NCBI GenBank assembly: GCA_951230915.1 | Contig: OX579639.1 | Coordinates: 5,022,001 to 5,086,000, forward strand | DNA from: Antitrichia curtipendula | Lineage: Eukaryota > Streptophyta > Bryopsida > Hypnales > Leucodontaceae | Direction of reading: 5' to 3' | DNA length: 64,000 nt | Shown here: one piece after another, positions 1-11,993 of the stretch | Numbering within the stretch: position 1 is the first letter of the stretch | Layout of the letters: the number at the start of each line of letters is the position of its first letter | Notes under the pieces: model-generated | Databases searched by the model: none | Told to the model about the DNA's origin: nothing | What the model saw: the letters and a program-made list of their open reading frames with translations, nothing else | Program-made: the position numbers and the translations under genes

Positions 1-2910
1 ACAAAGACTTTCATTTCATTATTTTCATTTATCTCATTTTTCACATTCATTTTAATTAATTTTTTTTCATTTTCATTTTTTTTTCATTTTTTCTTTTTTT
101 CTTTTCTAGATTTCTTACCCAAGTACCAGAATTTAGGAATAAAAATGGTCATCTCTGGCTTGTAGATATATTTTTCTACAAGTATTAAAACGCTGATTTA
201 AATTCAATTGATCCACAATGATTGGATCTTTGTATGTACATGTTATCCCTTACAATATTGTCTACAAGCTCATTACTGAAGAACAACAACAGGATTGATG
301 AAATTTGTCAAAATGGCTAATAACTCCTAAGGCTGTATGAAGCTACTTAATGGGCTTCCATTATCAGATGGGCTATTAAAGAGCTTCTAATATGGGCAAT
401 TTTGAACTGGCAAGATCTGCTTGATTTGCCATTGATGTACTAGAGTATCGGGCATGCACCTGGACTCACAAAGGCATTGGCAGCTGAAGCTAGCTTAATA
501 AAAGTTATTAAGCAGACTGTTGGTTTCCACAGCTTTGCATTTTATTCATAACGCGATATTCGTTAAATTGGGAAAAACATGGGTACCACTTTGTATTTCA
601 CCTAAAATCCAAAAAGTTACCTTAAACCAGATTTGAAGGTATCAGATTTAGTTTGAGCCACTAAGATTTTTTCCCTCGCAAATTCCTCCTCTTAGGTGAG
701 GACATGTGTCCAAAAAATACGTTGAGCTCAGTTTTAGGAGGCCTCCTAAAACTTTTAGATCAAAAGTTGAAAGTCCCAAAATGTATCATATTTCCCAATT
801 TAATGAATATCATGTTTCATATACTGGGACCATACTTAGTATTGTTCTGAGAATTTTGCACATTGGGCCAAGTACTATGGTGTTTAGGAAAGTGAGGTTT
901 TACTACCACTTTTTCTACTCAGAGTGAAAAGTAGCATTGTGCATGCATAATCTGGGATACATGGCGTCCTCACAACGTATTGCGAATGACCAGGTTTTTT
1001 ATGAAATTTTGTTTGCAATGGATTGTGTCTCATTCTAAATTTGTTTTGATATTTTCTTACTCCTTGTGGCAACAATAGCATGTGTATGTGGATTGAAGAC
1101 ACCTGATCCACCTCACTAACATAACATTGACTTGTTGTTGTTTCTGGGATGGGCACAGGTGAGGCCCACGACCTCTTGGAGTTTTTGGAGATTATTTTAC
1201 AAACTTGACCTTCCATGAATACTTCTTGATTTCATCTAGTTTTATAGGATTTGAACACCATTCTAGTATGAGAGTGTGATTATGTTAGTCTTTTCCAAAG
1301 ATGTATTGTGATTCTTGGAAAGAAATATATGTTGTATAAAATGGGATGCTTAAAGCAAGTGTTTCTTTTCTAAACAAACTTGATAGTAAGCTACTACTAA
1401 CCACAAGCATGATACTAAAAGATTCTGGACTAAATAAAATAGTGCTTTGCTTCCAGCAAGGATGTTCCAGAAAGGGAATTTTTACATATAAACATGAGTA
1501 TATATATGGATTGATGATATTTGATGCCTTGATATATATTTATTTTTTTAAATTATTTATTTTTTTATTTCAAGGCTATTCTTGTTTATACTGACATGTT
1601 GATAGTCAAAGTGGATAAAAATGTGGTAATAATATTCACACATAATGGTACTTACATCTTAGTTTAGTTATAAAGATTAAACTACCTCTCATGGTAGACT
1701 TAATCAATCCTCCGTTAAAGACAATTAATTTTATTGACTATTTAGATACACCCTAGCAAATCTCGTTAAAATTTCCATTGGGATATTTATTTTGCCTCCA
1801 TTGATGTGACAACTAATGTTGTTTACTCACAGCATATTTGAACACGCATCTTTGGTTGAGTCTTATATTCACTTGAGTTGGTGACTGTGATACCTTTAAT
1901 GGTTGGGTTTAAGCCTAATGAACCTTGTTGACATAATTTAATTACCACATGTGGGCATATGTTGATTTTAATATGGTACCGTTGTTACTACATGAGTCAT
2001 GAGCTGGTTGAGATCTGAGATCCTTTTCCGCTTAACGGCAATTATTGACTGGAAGTTTGTTCCTTGCCTCAACTACCATATCACTGGGTTTGAGATTTCT
2101 GTCTGCAGTCTCTCTCAATTTCGGCTAACTACCTCTGGATGCTGCCCTGCTCAATCTAATTAGCTCAAGCAGACTTGTTTCCTTTATTTCTTGAGGCAGA
2201 ACATGAGTTTTATAGCAAGGATGGCATCATCACAATCTACTTTTAACAGTTAGGTTTCGTGTCTTATAATTTGTTGATACAATGCATAGACTTTTGCTTG
2301 TTTTTTTTTGTTCTTTTCTAAGGTGTTTTGTGTGAAAACAATGACAAGTGACATAAGGTTGTAGACACCTTGCATGCACACTATAGCTAACTAATTGTTT
2401 GTTGTGGTACATGGGTGCAGATGAGGCCTTTGTCCTCATAAAACGTCTTAGATACTTGTGAACCGGATTTTATTCCTACATTCCTACTTGTCCATATTAA
2501 GAAAAATGTTTGTATAGGGAGATGGATAATTTGTTGGATAAATTATCTTATGGCCTGCTTATAATTTGATTGCTTATTTACTCTTGCAAACATGTACTAG
2601 TAGGCTACTTAGATTACATGTGAATATACTGTTTTTTACATGGAGCAAATAAATACTATCTTATGATATTTGACATGTTGGAAAGTTATTATAGTTATTT
2701 TTATATGGAATGCTATCTATATAAAGATTTATATTTTAGCCTTAGTTCTACATACTAAAGTTTATAATTGGAATTTAGAGCATGAAGTACTGGTGTCCAA
2801 GAAAAAAAATTTAGTTTGAAAAATAAGCTTATTGCTGCATTGACAGGAATAGATCAGGGCTCTTGATAAAAAATGATTCTCATATTGTACTGCACATAGT
2901 TGTTTTTGAT
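1..2910. other. AT-rich intergenic DNA, no gene seen
   Basis: No convincing exon or conserved protein is visible on either strand; the open frames are short and of low complexity. Roughly 980-1250 and 2245-2480 look like degenerate direct copies of each other (shared order of a T-rich tract, 'gtagacacc'/'gaagacacc', 'cttgttgttg'/'ttgtttgttgtgg', then a 'ggtgcag/gcacag..tgaggcc' segment). They could be remnants of an old duplicated repeat; LTR ends were not found. Confidence 0.5.
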
Positions 2911-2916
2911 CAATTC

Positions 2917-2965
2917 AAGTAGTGCTTGATTTTTCCCTCGGCGCCGAGGGGGCTCTACACTACTT
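2917..2965. repeat. GC-rich palindrome with outer inverted arms
   Basis: A perfect 16-bp palindrome, CCCTCGGCGCCGAGGG (2935-2950), lies in AT-rich DNA. It is framed by an outer 8-bp inverted pair, AAGTAGTG (2917-2924) and CACTACTT (2958-2965). Together they could form a two-step stem. It lies about 230 bp upstream of the broken gene at 3197. Confidence 0.85.
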
Positions 2966-3196
2966 AGTAGACAATTCAAAACTACTTGATTACATCGTCA
3001 TTAGAAAAAAATTTGGGTTTAATTTTTTAGTGACTATCTTGCATCTTAATCTTTATTTTACTTTTTCCAAGATTTAAGCATAGAGGAGATGGCTAACATG
3101 CCGTCATGCAACTTATCCGAAACAGTTCATAACAAATGATTGTAGTAGTCGGGTAATCAAGGTAATGACCTGTTTACTGCCACTTCCGATGACTAC

Positions 3197-4070
3197 ATGT
3201 GGGCCTTCATGCAGATGATGAATTACCATGCTTTCCTTAAAGACAATGTATCAAGATCAGGGCCATCCAAAGAGGAGTTAAAGTTAAGAGGTGCTAGACG
3301 CAGCAAAGATCTAAAGAAGATTGCTAAGGCTTTGAATGACTTTTTTGGAGCAGTTGATGTCGGAACCCGTATTCTGCATTTGGAAGGCGAAGAGGTTTTT
3401 GGTAGTACCAAGCGCAAGCTTGACCTCCCAATTGGATCGGGATGGTGATTCCCATCATCTGGACAAGGTCAACTTCTCACAACCACGTGTCCAAATACGA
3501 TCTACGCGTACACCCACAGTGGCATCCAATGAAGACATGGTGGCTGATATTGCGCATGTACCACACATTATAACTGCAATGGAGAGTGATTGTGACACTT
3601 CACAGTGGCTCATTGCAAAAATTCCACACAAATCCGCTTGCAAATGTCACACCCAAAAAAGAGGTTCCAACATTCGCCACGTTGCCAAAATTGCAAAGGG
3701 ATCTAAAGGCACTCTAGCTTTGACGTATCATGGTAGAAAAAAATATTATGGCAGAAATAAGGAGATCATCACCAACTTTTAGTTTTGCCCAGATGATATT
3801 GAACGATGTGTACGAGGCTCTAAATGCGGTTGGATAATTGACTGGCCTCAAGTACCAGATGTGTGGCTTGTATTAAAGGGTACCAATTTGACTCGCCAAG
3901 AAACACTGCTACTGCAAGAGGCCGGCTTTCAACTTCAACAACGACTAGTACCTATGTCTTCTCGACGTTTGTTCACGATGTCCAATATTTTTCATGCAAT
4001 CCCTTATGATCAACCTAGTCTTTTGCATGCGGATACATACCCAACAACTCAAAGAAGCAAGGCTATTTGA
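3197..4070 (+). pseudogene. Broken protein gene of unknown family
   Basis: I do not recognise the family. Base composition rises here and one reading track looks protein-coding but is broken twice. Frame 1 runs from 3197 to about 3430 (segment with SKDLKKIAKALNDFFGAV). A frameshift near 3420-3440 moves the coding signal to the frame of 3336. That frame continues through a lone TAG at 3780-3782 to a stop at 4068-4070 (segments HGRKKYYGRNKEIITNF, then after the stop CGWIIDWPQVPDVW and LTRQETLLLQEAGFQLQ). Cys/His residues (HKSACKCH) occur mid-way, but no known zinc finger spacing is clear. It could be a captured gene fragment or a transposon-encoded protein. The start at 3197 is only the first ATG; the true 5' end may be further upstream. 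Confidence 0.45.
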
Positions 4071-6787
4071 GTATTTGACATATTGCAAATGTTCCTACTA
4101 TAGAGCATCACAATAAATGAGAAAGTGCTGGTAATATCAAAGGATCCATCTTGGAAGTAACCATGCTCCCGTTTCTAAAACTTAGAGCTATAGTTTCACT
4201 TCAATTCGGAACCGAGCCTATGCAAAAGGTTTATCGCATCACACTTGGCATGTACTCAGAGTGAATTGTCCCAATTTTGTAGACATGGCCGTCTCAGCAA
4301 TCGGTGGACGGCATCAATACATTAATTCATTTAATTGCAAACATTTGTACTACTTATTTTGTTACTTCTGCAAAATGAATCCAAAAAAAGATAAATTTAT
4401 ACACTCTCCAAGCTTCAGCTTCAACAAAATGAAGTTTCTTCTCATTAGGGCTAGTATCATCAAGGTGGCAAATGAGAGTCTTCAACATGTGTAGAAAACT
4501 AAGAATGTCTTAGTGATTCACATATGAAATTGGAGGACTATAGACTAAAGTTAGTTTTATAGCTTTAGAAATACCAATTTTATTTGGATGAATATTATAA
4601 TATTTCAAAGTATTTAATACAAACTATTTTCAGGCTCAGTTTGCGTTTTCTTATAGTTCAGTTGTTTGCCTTCAAATTATTTACTTGTAATATTTTAGAC
4701 AATAGGAAAAATTATTGTCTTTGTACAAATAGTGAATAACCACAATAATAGATCCACGATAACAGGTTCTAAATTTTACTATAAATAGTAAGTTTTTCCA
4801 ATATCTTTATAATATTGTCTATTTTTAGAAAAATGATTGACTTTCCTAAAGTATGTTTAAATTTTAGAACTCTATGGTCACATAATCTCTGCTCAATGCT
4901 CGTACGCTCACGCTCGCAAACTCACAGTCTAGCATTGTTGCTTGACACACCAACGTAGTCTAAAATTTTAGTGAAGACAATTTTTTTGGGTACCCTAAGT
5001 GAAATTTTACCCTTCTATCCATTTTTTTTGAATTGTAACTATACAAATTCAAACTAGGCATGTTAGAGATCACATAGGAAAAAAAATGTCATTTAAGAAT
5101 TAAAAGATTATATGCTGTGATCATGAGCATGTTAAAACTATAAAAATCTTTCAGCTCTCTTTTTGCATGTCAAATCTAAAAAATTGGTCACCAAAAAAAA
5201 ATGAGGTTGAAGGGCCTAATATGCGTAATCCCAATCAAATTATAGCTTCCCAAAATCTACTCTATAGTTTTTTTTAAATGAATTTCTAATGTGATTTTCT
5301 CTCCAAGATGACAAGATCTAGTGTATTTGAAGCTCATTATTGAAAGCCTTCTTTGCATCTACATGGTGGACAATGTTGTTTTTTAAAAATGCCTTCATCA
5401 AATTCTTGCAACCTTAGTAGAGGAACTTGGTGTCCAAATTTTGAAGTGAAAATCATCATTTCAGACTCACTACAATACTAAAACCCTCTAAAACCTTGAG
5501 TGGGATAAATTAGAAAATTTGAGTAATAATTAGTAATTTTGATTTATATAGAAATTACTCAAAAGATTATGATTAATTTAGGCAATGAATCATTTATCTT
5601 TAATATGAATTTTAAGCAAGCAAGCAAACCTTCTAGAAGTTATGCTTAATTTTGTGTTTATACACAACATGTGAAGCAAAATAGTACAAGTGTTTCATGC
5701 TTTCACCCAAAAAGGTTTCCAAATTTGTTTACTCCATCTTGTTTTTAGCATGTGCTCTTTTGTTGTAGTTTTGTTCAATAAATTCAATTTTTCCTCCATC
5801 CAATCTTTTAAGATTTAAGTATTAGTTTTTTAAGATTGGCATGTGTTAGTTTTCAAATATATGTAGATTACAAATGATCAAAACTTGTTTTAAAAATATT
5901 TTATAATTCAGAGAGTGCTATAATATTTCACCTTGCAAATTGACTTTTCACCATAATGGAATTTTTCACCATATGAATATGATCTATGGCTTAGAATTTA
6001 CAACTTTTGTTCAAAAGTCATCACTAAACTATTACCCTAAGTTGCACTTTATAATACACTTTCAATATTTGGATATTTGGATCACCTATGGTCCTTGAGG
6101 AGAATTAAAAAAAAAGCTTGTGCACAATCAACTCAACTTTGATGCACTAAAGAAAGTTCCCGTACTAGTAGGGTAGGATCAACAAAAAATAATTATTTGA
6201 AAGAAAGTCGCAAACTAAAATAAAACGAAGAAGAACTTTTTTTGAAGTCTACAAGAATTAAATGACCAAGTTGTTGAAAAAAAAGAAAACATCCAATGCT
6301 AAAACATCCTCAATCTTGTGACGGTAATTGGGCAATACAACAATACACGTAGTATTAGTTCATGTCCCATTTTTTATTGTTTCACTTCTCAGTCTAGGCA
6401 CCTCAAACATGCAACAATACTTGGATTCCTAAACCACCTAATGATCTCCATCCACTTCTCATTTTTCTCCTTTATTGGCTTGGGATGGTATCATTACATT
6501 GTAAGAAGTTTTATAAGCTCACTTGGAAGGCATTTGGAAGAGCCAAAACAATAATGCCCATGAAGATAACATGGAAGGTCTTGTTAGTATTGGGGCAGGA
6601 GTTTGGGAACCCACGCAAGATTCGCTCTTGTCAGGCCTTTATGAAGTGCAAATTGAAAATGCTCTTTAATTGGATAGTCCAAAGTAGTCAGAGTAAAATC
6701 CCTAGTACAATGCAATCACAAATATTCAATACTACTTCTATTGATCTATCATTTGACTATCTATTATCAAGAAATATTTTCATGGCA
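4071..6787. other. AT-rich DNA with one dispersed-repeat fragment
   Basis: No gene is supported. About 5140-5350 is a copy of the left part of the repeat seen at 21290-21723 (shared 'aaaaaattg.tca.caaaaaaa.atgagg', 'aagggcctaa.atgc', 'ccaagat..aagatctagtgtatttga'). Two overlapping frames at 6318-6793 are open but show no recognisable domain. Confidence 0.45.
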
Positions 6788-7375
6788 AGATGAAGGAATT
6801 ACTTCATTGATACATCGCATGAACGAAGGATGGAGAGGTTGTTTTTATAACAAAATCCATTGTCTTTCATAAATCCTCAAAGGTTATGGAATGATTTGAA
6901 GATAAGAGCTTGACCACCCATTGTCAAGACGTATGAATTGTAGTCAAAGTAGAAATTTAGACCTCATTTAGGTATAGTAGAATTTTTTTTTCAAAAAGAT
7001 TTGGACTAAGAAAAGTTGAGAAATCAAGTTTACTTTCATCTCCAATTTCTTTTGGAGATTTCAAGCCTCAAAAAAAAAGTTATGAACAAAATTCAAAGTG
7101 GATGTTAGAAAATGCCAAATAAATTGTGCCTTTCAACCCTTCTTTGAACTTTGTCTAAAACTTTTGACTGGAGATTAAATATCTCAGACAGATTTTTGAA
7201 GATAAAAAGTTAATTTGATTTTTCACATTAACTTAGTTCAAATTTTTTGAAAAAAATTATTCTACATTATCTAAATGAGGTCTAAAATTCTACTTTGAAC
7301 ACAAATCTTTTTTTGATTTAACTATGAGCCGTTGAGCTCTTACTAATCCTAATTTACACATCCCATATAGGTTGC

Positions 7376-8314
7376 TTAACCCCTAAAGGACCATTGTCCC
7401 CTCAAGGGACAAAATGGATTTTGGATAGGTTCCTATGATGTCAATTTTTTATGAAACTTTTTGAAACTTTCTCATAAGATAGACAAACTTCTTAGCTTTG
7501 TGGAAATATAATTTTTATTTCAATCAGTGACCAGGAGCAAAAGTTATGCCATCTAAAACATAATTTTCACTTCACCGGGCAAAAAAAAACCCACAGAAAT
7601 ATGAAATTAAATTAATTAATTTTTTCCTTATAGATAATATTTTTGTCTACATGTAAAGCTTTTATTCATTCCATTTGGATTAGTAATGTGAAAGTTATGA
7701 ACAATCTTGTTTTTCATGCAATCTAGGCATCTTCTTAAAAAAGTAACTTATAGGATTCATTTCTAAATGCAATTTTTCAAATTTTTCAAATTTTTTTTTT
7801 GACAAGGTTAAGTTTGATTGCTAGAACAATCTCACCATTGGGATTATTGTGTTTCAATCCCATCTTAGAGCTATTAATGATTTGTTTTTTCTTTCAATCT
7901 TGGACCTACTTCTACTTGACAATTTTTTAAAGAATGAAAAACAATCATTTTACTTCTGCAATTTTTTTCCGACTTTCAAATCAATTCTTCAATACAAAAA
8001 AACTTAAATTCAAAGTCCATAGTGCAAAAAAATTCCACAAAGGGCGGTCAAAATCATCTGAAATTGCATGCTAGTGTTCAAACCCTTTTTTCCCAACTTT
8101 GAATGCTAATATCTTCCAATCTGTACGGTCAAACTCCACGAAGTTTTTACCGCATGATCTTAGACAAATAAAATACAAGATCTTATGGTTAGATTCTAAT
8201 ATTATTTATTTATTTATTTATATTTATTTATTTATTTTCTTGAATGAATGCATCAAAAATGACAGTTTTGAGTGATTTTTGACAAAAAGGTGACCTTGGT
8301 CTTTTAGGGGTTAA
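7376..8314 (+). mobile_element. TTAA-flanked non-autonomous DNA element (family A)
   Basis: The left boundary is TTAA|CCCCTAAAGGACC and the right boundary GGTCTTTTAGGGG|TTAA. The ends form a short imperfect terminal inverted repeat beginning CCCCTAAA. The element is 939 bp including both TTAA copies. It is AT-rich, without a transposase frame. The interior resembles the element ending at 39508 and more distantly the other family members. It interrupts repeat B, and no longer target duplication than TTAA is visible. TTAA target plus CCC-starting TIR is the known piggyBac pattern; assignment to piggyBac is inference. Confidence 0.75.
8203..8237. repeat. (TTTA)n simple repeat
   Basis: About nine units of TTTA with one interruption, inside the TTAA element at 7376-8314. 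Confidence 0.9.
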
Positions 8315-8739
8315 TCTTCTACTATCCCACTTGTATAAACAGCTTGTCTTCTCATTGTAGTATTCACCAAAAAATGCCTTTTTTGAAGCTATGTTATATA
8401 GTTCACGAATACAATTATGGACTCCAAATTGAATGCTGAATTTTTTATAATTAAATTTTTTATAATTAAATTTTAGAATGTTGATTCTACTTCTTGGACT
8501 TTACTGAATTATTTGGCATCCAACATGAGACCCTAAACCAAACCAATAGCCTCTTCATGCACGCAACCTGCATGCATCATGCATAATCCCACGGATGAAG
8601 AAAAAGCTTCCTCAAAGGTTGAAATGTCCCAGTTTGCTCAATCAACTCTCCACTTAGCTGCACCAACTTCACATTAAAGGTCTGTTCACTGGGTGTTAAA
8701 GAGTGTTGTTGCTGAGGATCTTAGGAACGAATTTAGACC

Positions 8740-9035
8740 TAAGATGGGTACACCCAAATGTGCCACTGACCTTAAACCGCCATCTTTACTTTGTGTACAT
8801 CTTCAAAATCAATTTTGTACCTATGTGGAGGAAACGCTTTTAGAACCAAACTTTGTTCCTTAATAATTTTTGCATACAGTATCCAAATGTCACGTTTTTT
8901 GGTGCGTTGGAACCTCCTTTCACTTGCCAACAAGAACATACTAAAATTTATCCAGTCTAATAATAGTAACTAATAATAGTAACTAGTAACTAGGCTCAGT
9001 AGCAACAACTGGCGGTTTTGGGTGTACCCACCTTA
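8740..9035 (+). mobile_element. Short TIR element (family E), left of the MDR gene
   Basis: The 296-bp element starts TAAGATGGGTACACCC and ends with the reverse complement GGGTGTACCCACCTTA. Its interior is shared, in opposite orientation, with 11410-11685 ('ccaacaagaa' paired with 'ttcttgttgg', 'cctcctttcacttgcc' paired with 'ggcaagtgaaaggagg'). It has no coding capacity, which fits a MITE. No target-site duplication longer than 2-3 bp could be identified. It ends 123 bp beyond the stop codon of the MDR gene. Confidence 0.75.
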
Positions 9036-9158
9036 ATTCTGGACGGGATTCACATTGCAAACACCGCCCCTAACACCGAGTGTGACAGATATCCTAAACA
9101 TCCCAGCCCAGCTTCAGGAAATTGCGAGTCACCCGAGTGAGACTGGATTGCGTAATTT

Positions 9159-10454
9159 CTAGGGGGTGACGAGCAAGATCTTCTTCGCGCCCCCAGATTG
9201 CTCCGCCACCTCCATGGCCTTCGAAAAATCGTCAAACGCGTACCTCTCAACCTCAGCAAGCGAAATCACCCCGCTGGTGATGAGCGGCGCGACTTCCTTC
9301 GCCACGGCAAGGCTTTTCTCCGCACTTTGCATAACCTTATTATAAATGATCCACCCCCGAATTTCCACATCACGCCACAAATCCAACGTGCTCATGGACA
9401 CGGTACTCCCACCCAACACACCATAAACCAAGACCTGGCCACCGTTGCGAACACACGCAGCCAAAGTGGCCGTCATGTCACCAGAGACGGCATCCAAGGC
9501 GCCCCACGCGAGCTTCCCTGCCGTGATCTCCTTCACTCGGGCCACCACGTCTTCCTCCGACGAGCAGATGACCACGTCGGCGCCCAAGGATTGAAGCTCC
9601 GCTTTCTGCTCCGATCGGCGGACGATGTTGATGGTCTTGATGCCGTAGTGGGAAGCAAGGCTGATGATTTGCTTCCCGAGAGTGGAGCCTGCTGCGCTCT
9701 GGATGATGTAATCGCCTTTCGAGGCTTGCAGGTCGTGGAGCATGGAGTAGGAGGTCCATGGGTTGATCACGAACTGCGCGGCTTTCTCATCAGACATGTC
9801 GGAAGGGACTGGCCAGACGAGAGAGGAGTCCAGGAGGATGTATTCTTGGAATGCACCGTTGCCTTTGAAGACTTCGGTGCCGGTGATGGTTACCACTCGT
9901 TGTCCTTTTGTTACAGCGGTCACGCCATCGCCCACCTGGGGATACATGCAATTTATCTAACCATTCTTATCCCATTTTCATCAAAATCATGGCCAAGTTT
10001 CACGGATTTGGCAGGGTCGAGTTTTGAGGAATCAGTGAAGTTTTGCGTCCCCCACTGGCTATCAAACTTTTAAGCATTTCAACGTCACGTGTTTGGCGCT
10101 CTGTAGGCCGTCATTAAAGGAGAATGATTAAACGTATCTTGATACGTCAATCTAGCTCCCATGAATTGCGGCAGGTTCATGTATTGGAATCCATGGATAG
10201 AATGATAGAACTCGTGCATTGTTGCGTACCTCATGGACAACGCCGCAACCCTCGGAGCCGATCGTGCCGTAGCCGTTGCCACCGACGAGGCCATTTCGTA
10301 TGGAGAGGAAGTCAGTGGGGTTGATGGGACGCGCCGTGACGCGCACCACTACTTGGTTTGTTCCAGCTCTGGGAATGGGCCGGGTGACGATTTTGAGAGT
10401 GCTCAACGGGTTCTCCTTGTTGTACCCGTCTTGCACAATCGCCCTACTCGTCAT
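9159..10454 (-). CDS. Zinc-less MDR reductase, enoyl-thioester reductase/quinone reductase-like
   Basis: Minus-strand gene in two exons: 10230-10454 (codons 1-75) and 9159-9935 (codons 76-333 and TAG). The intron has a GT donor (GAG|GTACGC) and an AG acceptor (CCCAG|GTGGGC), phase 0, giving 333 aa. Residues 1-75 form the start of the GroES-like domain (RPINPTDFLSIRNG, GSEGCGVVHE). The nucleotide-binding Rossmann fold follows: NPWTSY at 133-138, the glycine motif AAGSTLG at 156-162, and INIVRR at 177-182. The NPxTSY and INIVRR patterns are typical of the mitochondrial 2-enoyl thioester reductase (MECR) branch, and the paired arginines suggest NADPH. No zinc-ligand cysteine cluster is present. 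The segment that holds the catalytic Tyr in MECR is shortened (GGNGYGTIG), so the substrate is uncertain. The frame is open for 15 codons upstream of the chosen ATG, so a longer N-terminus or transit peptide encoded further 5' is possible. A standard zeta-crystallin-like quinone reductase is the alternative. Confidence 0.85.
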
Positions 10455-11409
10455 GTTGCCTCTGGGAATTGCACTAAAAACTCGGTCGCCTGGAATAATT
10501 CACTGCCAATTGCAATAAAAGCACATCAACACCGTGATCGAGAGACACACATGCAACTCAATTCCTTCAAAAATTCACTGAATATTAGATCTACCTCGTA
10601 ATCACCCTTCGTATCCTGAATCCAAACTCTCAGAACACCTCCTCTGCAATCCAGGTTTCGTCAAGCCCTAATTTGAGCTGAATTCAATGTCTCGAAACCT
10701 CTCTGGAGTTCAAAAGAACTTGATGTCCCAACACCGTCAAGCAATCAAATCCTTATTCGAGCTAAAACAGATTTGTCTGTCAATGATCTGGAGCAAATAT
10801 ATTTGCTGCAAACGCATTTACGACCACGATCGACGACACTGCGAGCTTTCAGCAATCAAAGAACTTACAGTGAATCAGAGGGAGATCGAGAAGCTGGCAC
10901 GGTAAGGAACGGAATGTGAGCCAGAAATCGAAGTGCAACGCCGGAATTTGAACAATCAACGTCAAAGAGATTGCACTGACTTGCATGCCGGCCAACTGCA
11001 GGTCCAAATTTACATGCGGTGGAGGCAGCTTCACCACCAGCTTCCTAAAGCTCAAGCAATTTTGATTTCCTCTTTTGGATCAAATCTCAAGCATTTTTAC
11101 AAAGGTGATGGCGCAGGGTCCACACTCATCACTTTGCAGGTGGCAAACTGACGATGAAATGTGGAAGCGAACCTCACTGCGTTTGTTGATAACTGTCTGC
11201 ATCCCACGTAAGGTAACACCCCAAATGCAGTGGATGAGGTGGCCAAAAGTGCCCAGGTTCTACAAGTGTCCTGTAAAGGCAGAGGTGCATGCTGGAGTTT
11301 GGAATTTATCAACAGTGAACAGAATGACTTCTGTGACCTATGCTGTTTCGGCTTTAAAAAATTCATAGAGGTTGGCACAGAGGTTCAAAATATATGAACC
11401 AACTTGGGA
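10455..11409. other. Upstream region of the MDR gene
   Basis: Moderate-GC sequence between the MDR start codon and the right-hand TIR element, presumably promoter and 5' leader. A possible acceptor-like 'ttggcag' lies about 50 bp upstream of the ATG (reading the minus strand). Short open frames on both strands show no recognisable domain. Confidence 0.4.
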
Positions 11410-11685
11410 TAAGGTGGGTACACCCAAAACCGCCACTTTTTGCTACTGAGCCTAGTTACTACTATTAGACTGGTCAAACTTTCATATATTCTTGTTGGCA
11501 AGTGAAAGGAGGTTTCAATGCACCAGAGAACGTGGCATTTGGACATCGTATGCAAAAGTTATTAAGGGTCAAAGTTTGTTTCTGAAAGTGCTCCATCCAA
11601 ATAGGTACATAACTGATTTTGGAAATGTACACAACCTGTAGATGGTGCTTTAAGGTCAGGTGCCATTTTGGCGGTGCCTACCTTA
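11410..11685 (-). mobile_element. Short TIR element (family E), inverted copy
   Basis: The 276-bp element starts TAAGGTGGGTACACCC and ends GGTGCCTACCTTA. It is a diverged copy of 8740-9035 in the opposite orientation. It has no coding capacity. With its partner it brackets the MDR gene and its upstream region. Confidence 0.75.
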
Positions 11686-11759
11686 CATACTCATGTACTA
11701 AGATAGCAATTTCGGCACTTCGGTGATGTATATTTAAGGTTCAATAGCAAGATTTGTCA

Positions 11760-11993
11760 CTTAACCTTTAAACATGGACACAGACGCCAAAAGTTCGATG
11801 GATGACAAGGAATCACTGTAGTTGGACAAAATTGCAATTATTCATCTTCGGAATTATGTTGTAAAAAGGGAGGTCTTCTATAGTAGTTTGACTTCCAACG
11901 AGTGCTTTTGCTATTTCTAAAGCCAATGATTCACACAGTTATGAAAAGCAGATGATTTCAAAGGTCACCCCCTAAAACCTTAAAGGGTTAAAT
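11760..11993 (+). repeat. Dispersed repeat 'C', joined to a tiny TTAA remnant
   Basis: Same repeat as 56736-56970 (shared 'tggatgacaa.gaatc', 'aattattcatc/aactattcatcctcggaatt', 'tgtaaaaaggg', 'gagtgcttttg', 'atgattc'). It ends at CCCCTAAAACCTTAAAGGGTTAA (11970-11993), which looks like the two ends of a TTAA element with almost all of the interior missing. Confidence 0.6.

Larger units (their letters stand above)
6788..8390 (+). repeat. Dispersed repeat 'B', left copy, split by a TTAA element
   Basis: 6788-7375 continues into 8315-8390 once the element at 7376-8314 is removed. The combined sequence is the reverse complement of the repeat copies at 12180-13245 and 16785-17130. Shared landmarks include 'gaaggaattacttcatt', 'ggagaggtt..tttt', 'aaatccattgtc', 'gacctcattta', 'cctaatttaca' and 'cccacttgtataa'. 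This nested arrangement gives a view of the insertion site. Confidence 0.7.

Noticed and set aside
980..2480. LTR pair of a short retrotransposon
   Set aside because: The two similar stretches are weakly alike, and no TG...CA ends, primer binding site or polypurine tract could be seen.
9198..10073. 291-codon open frame on the plus strand
   Set aside because: It is the antisense shadow of the MDR exon 2; the GC-rich minus-strand frame explains it and its own translation has no domain.
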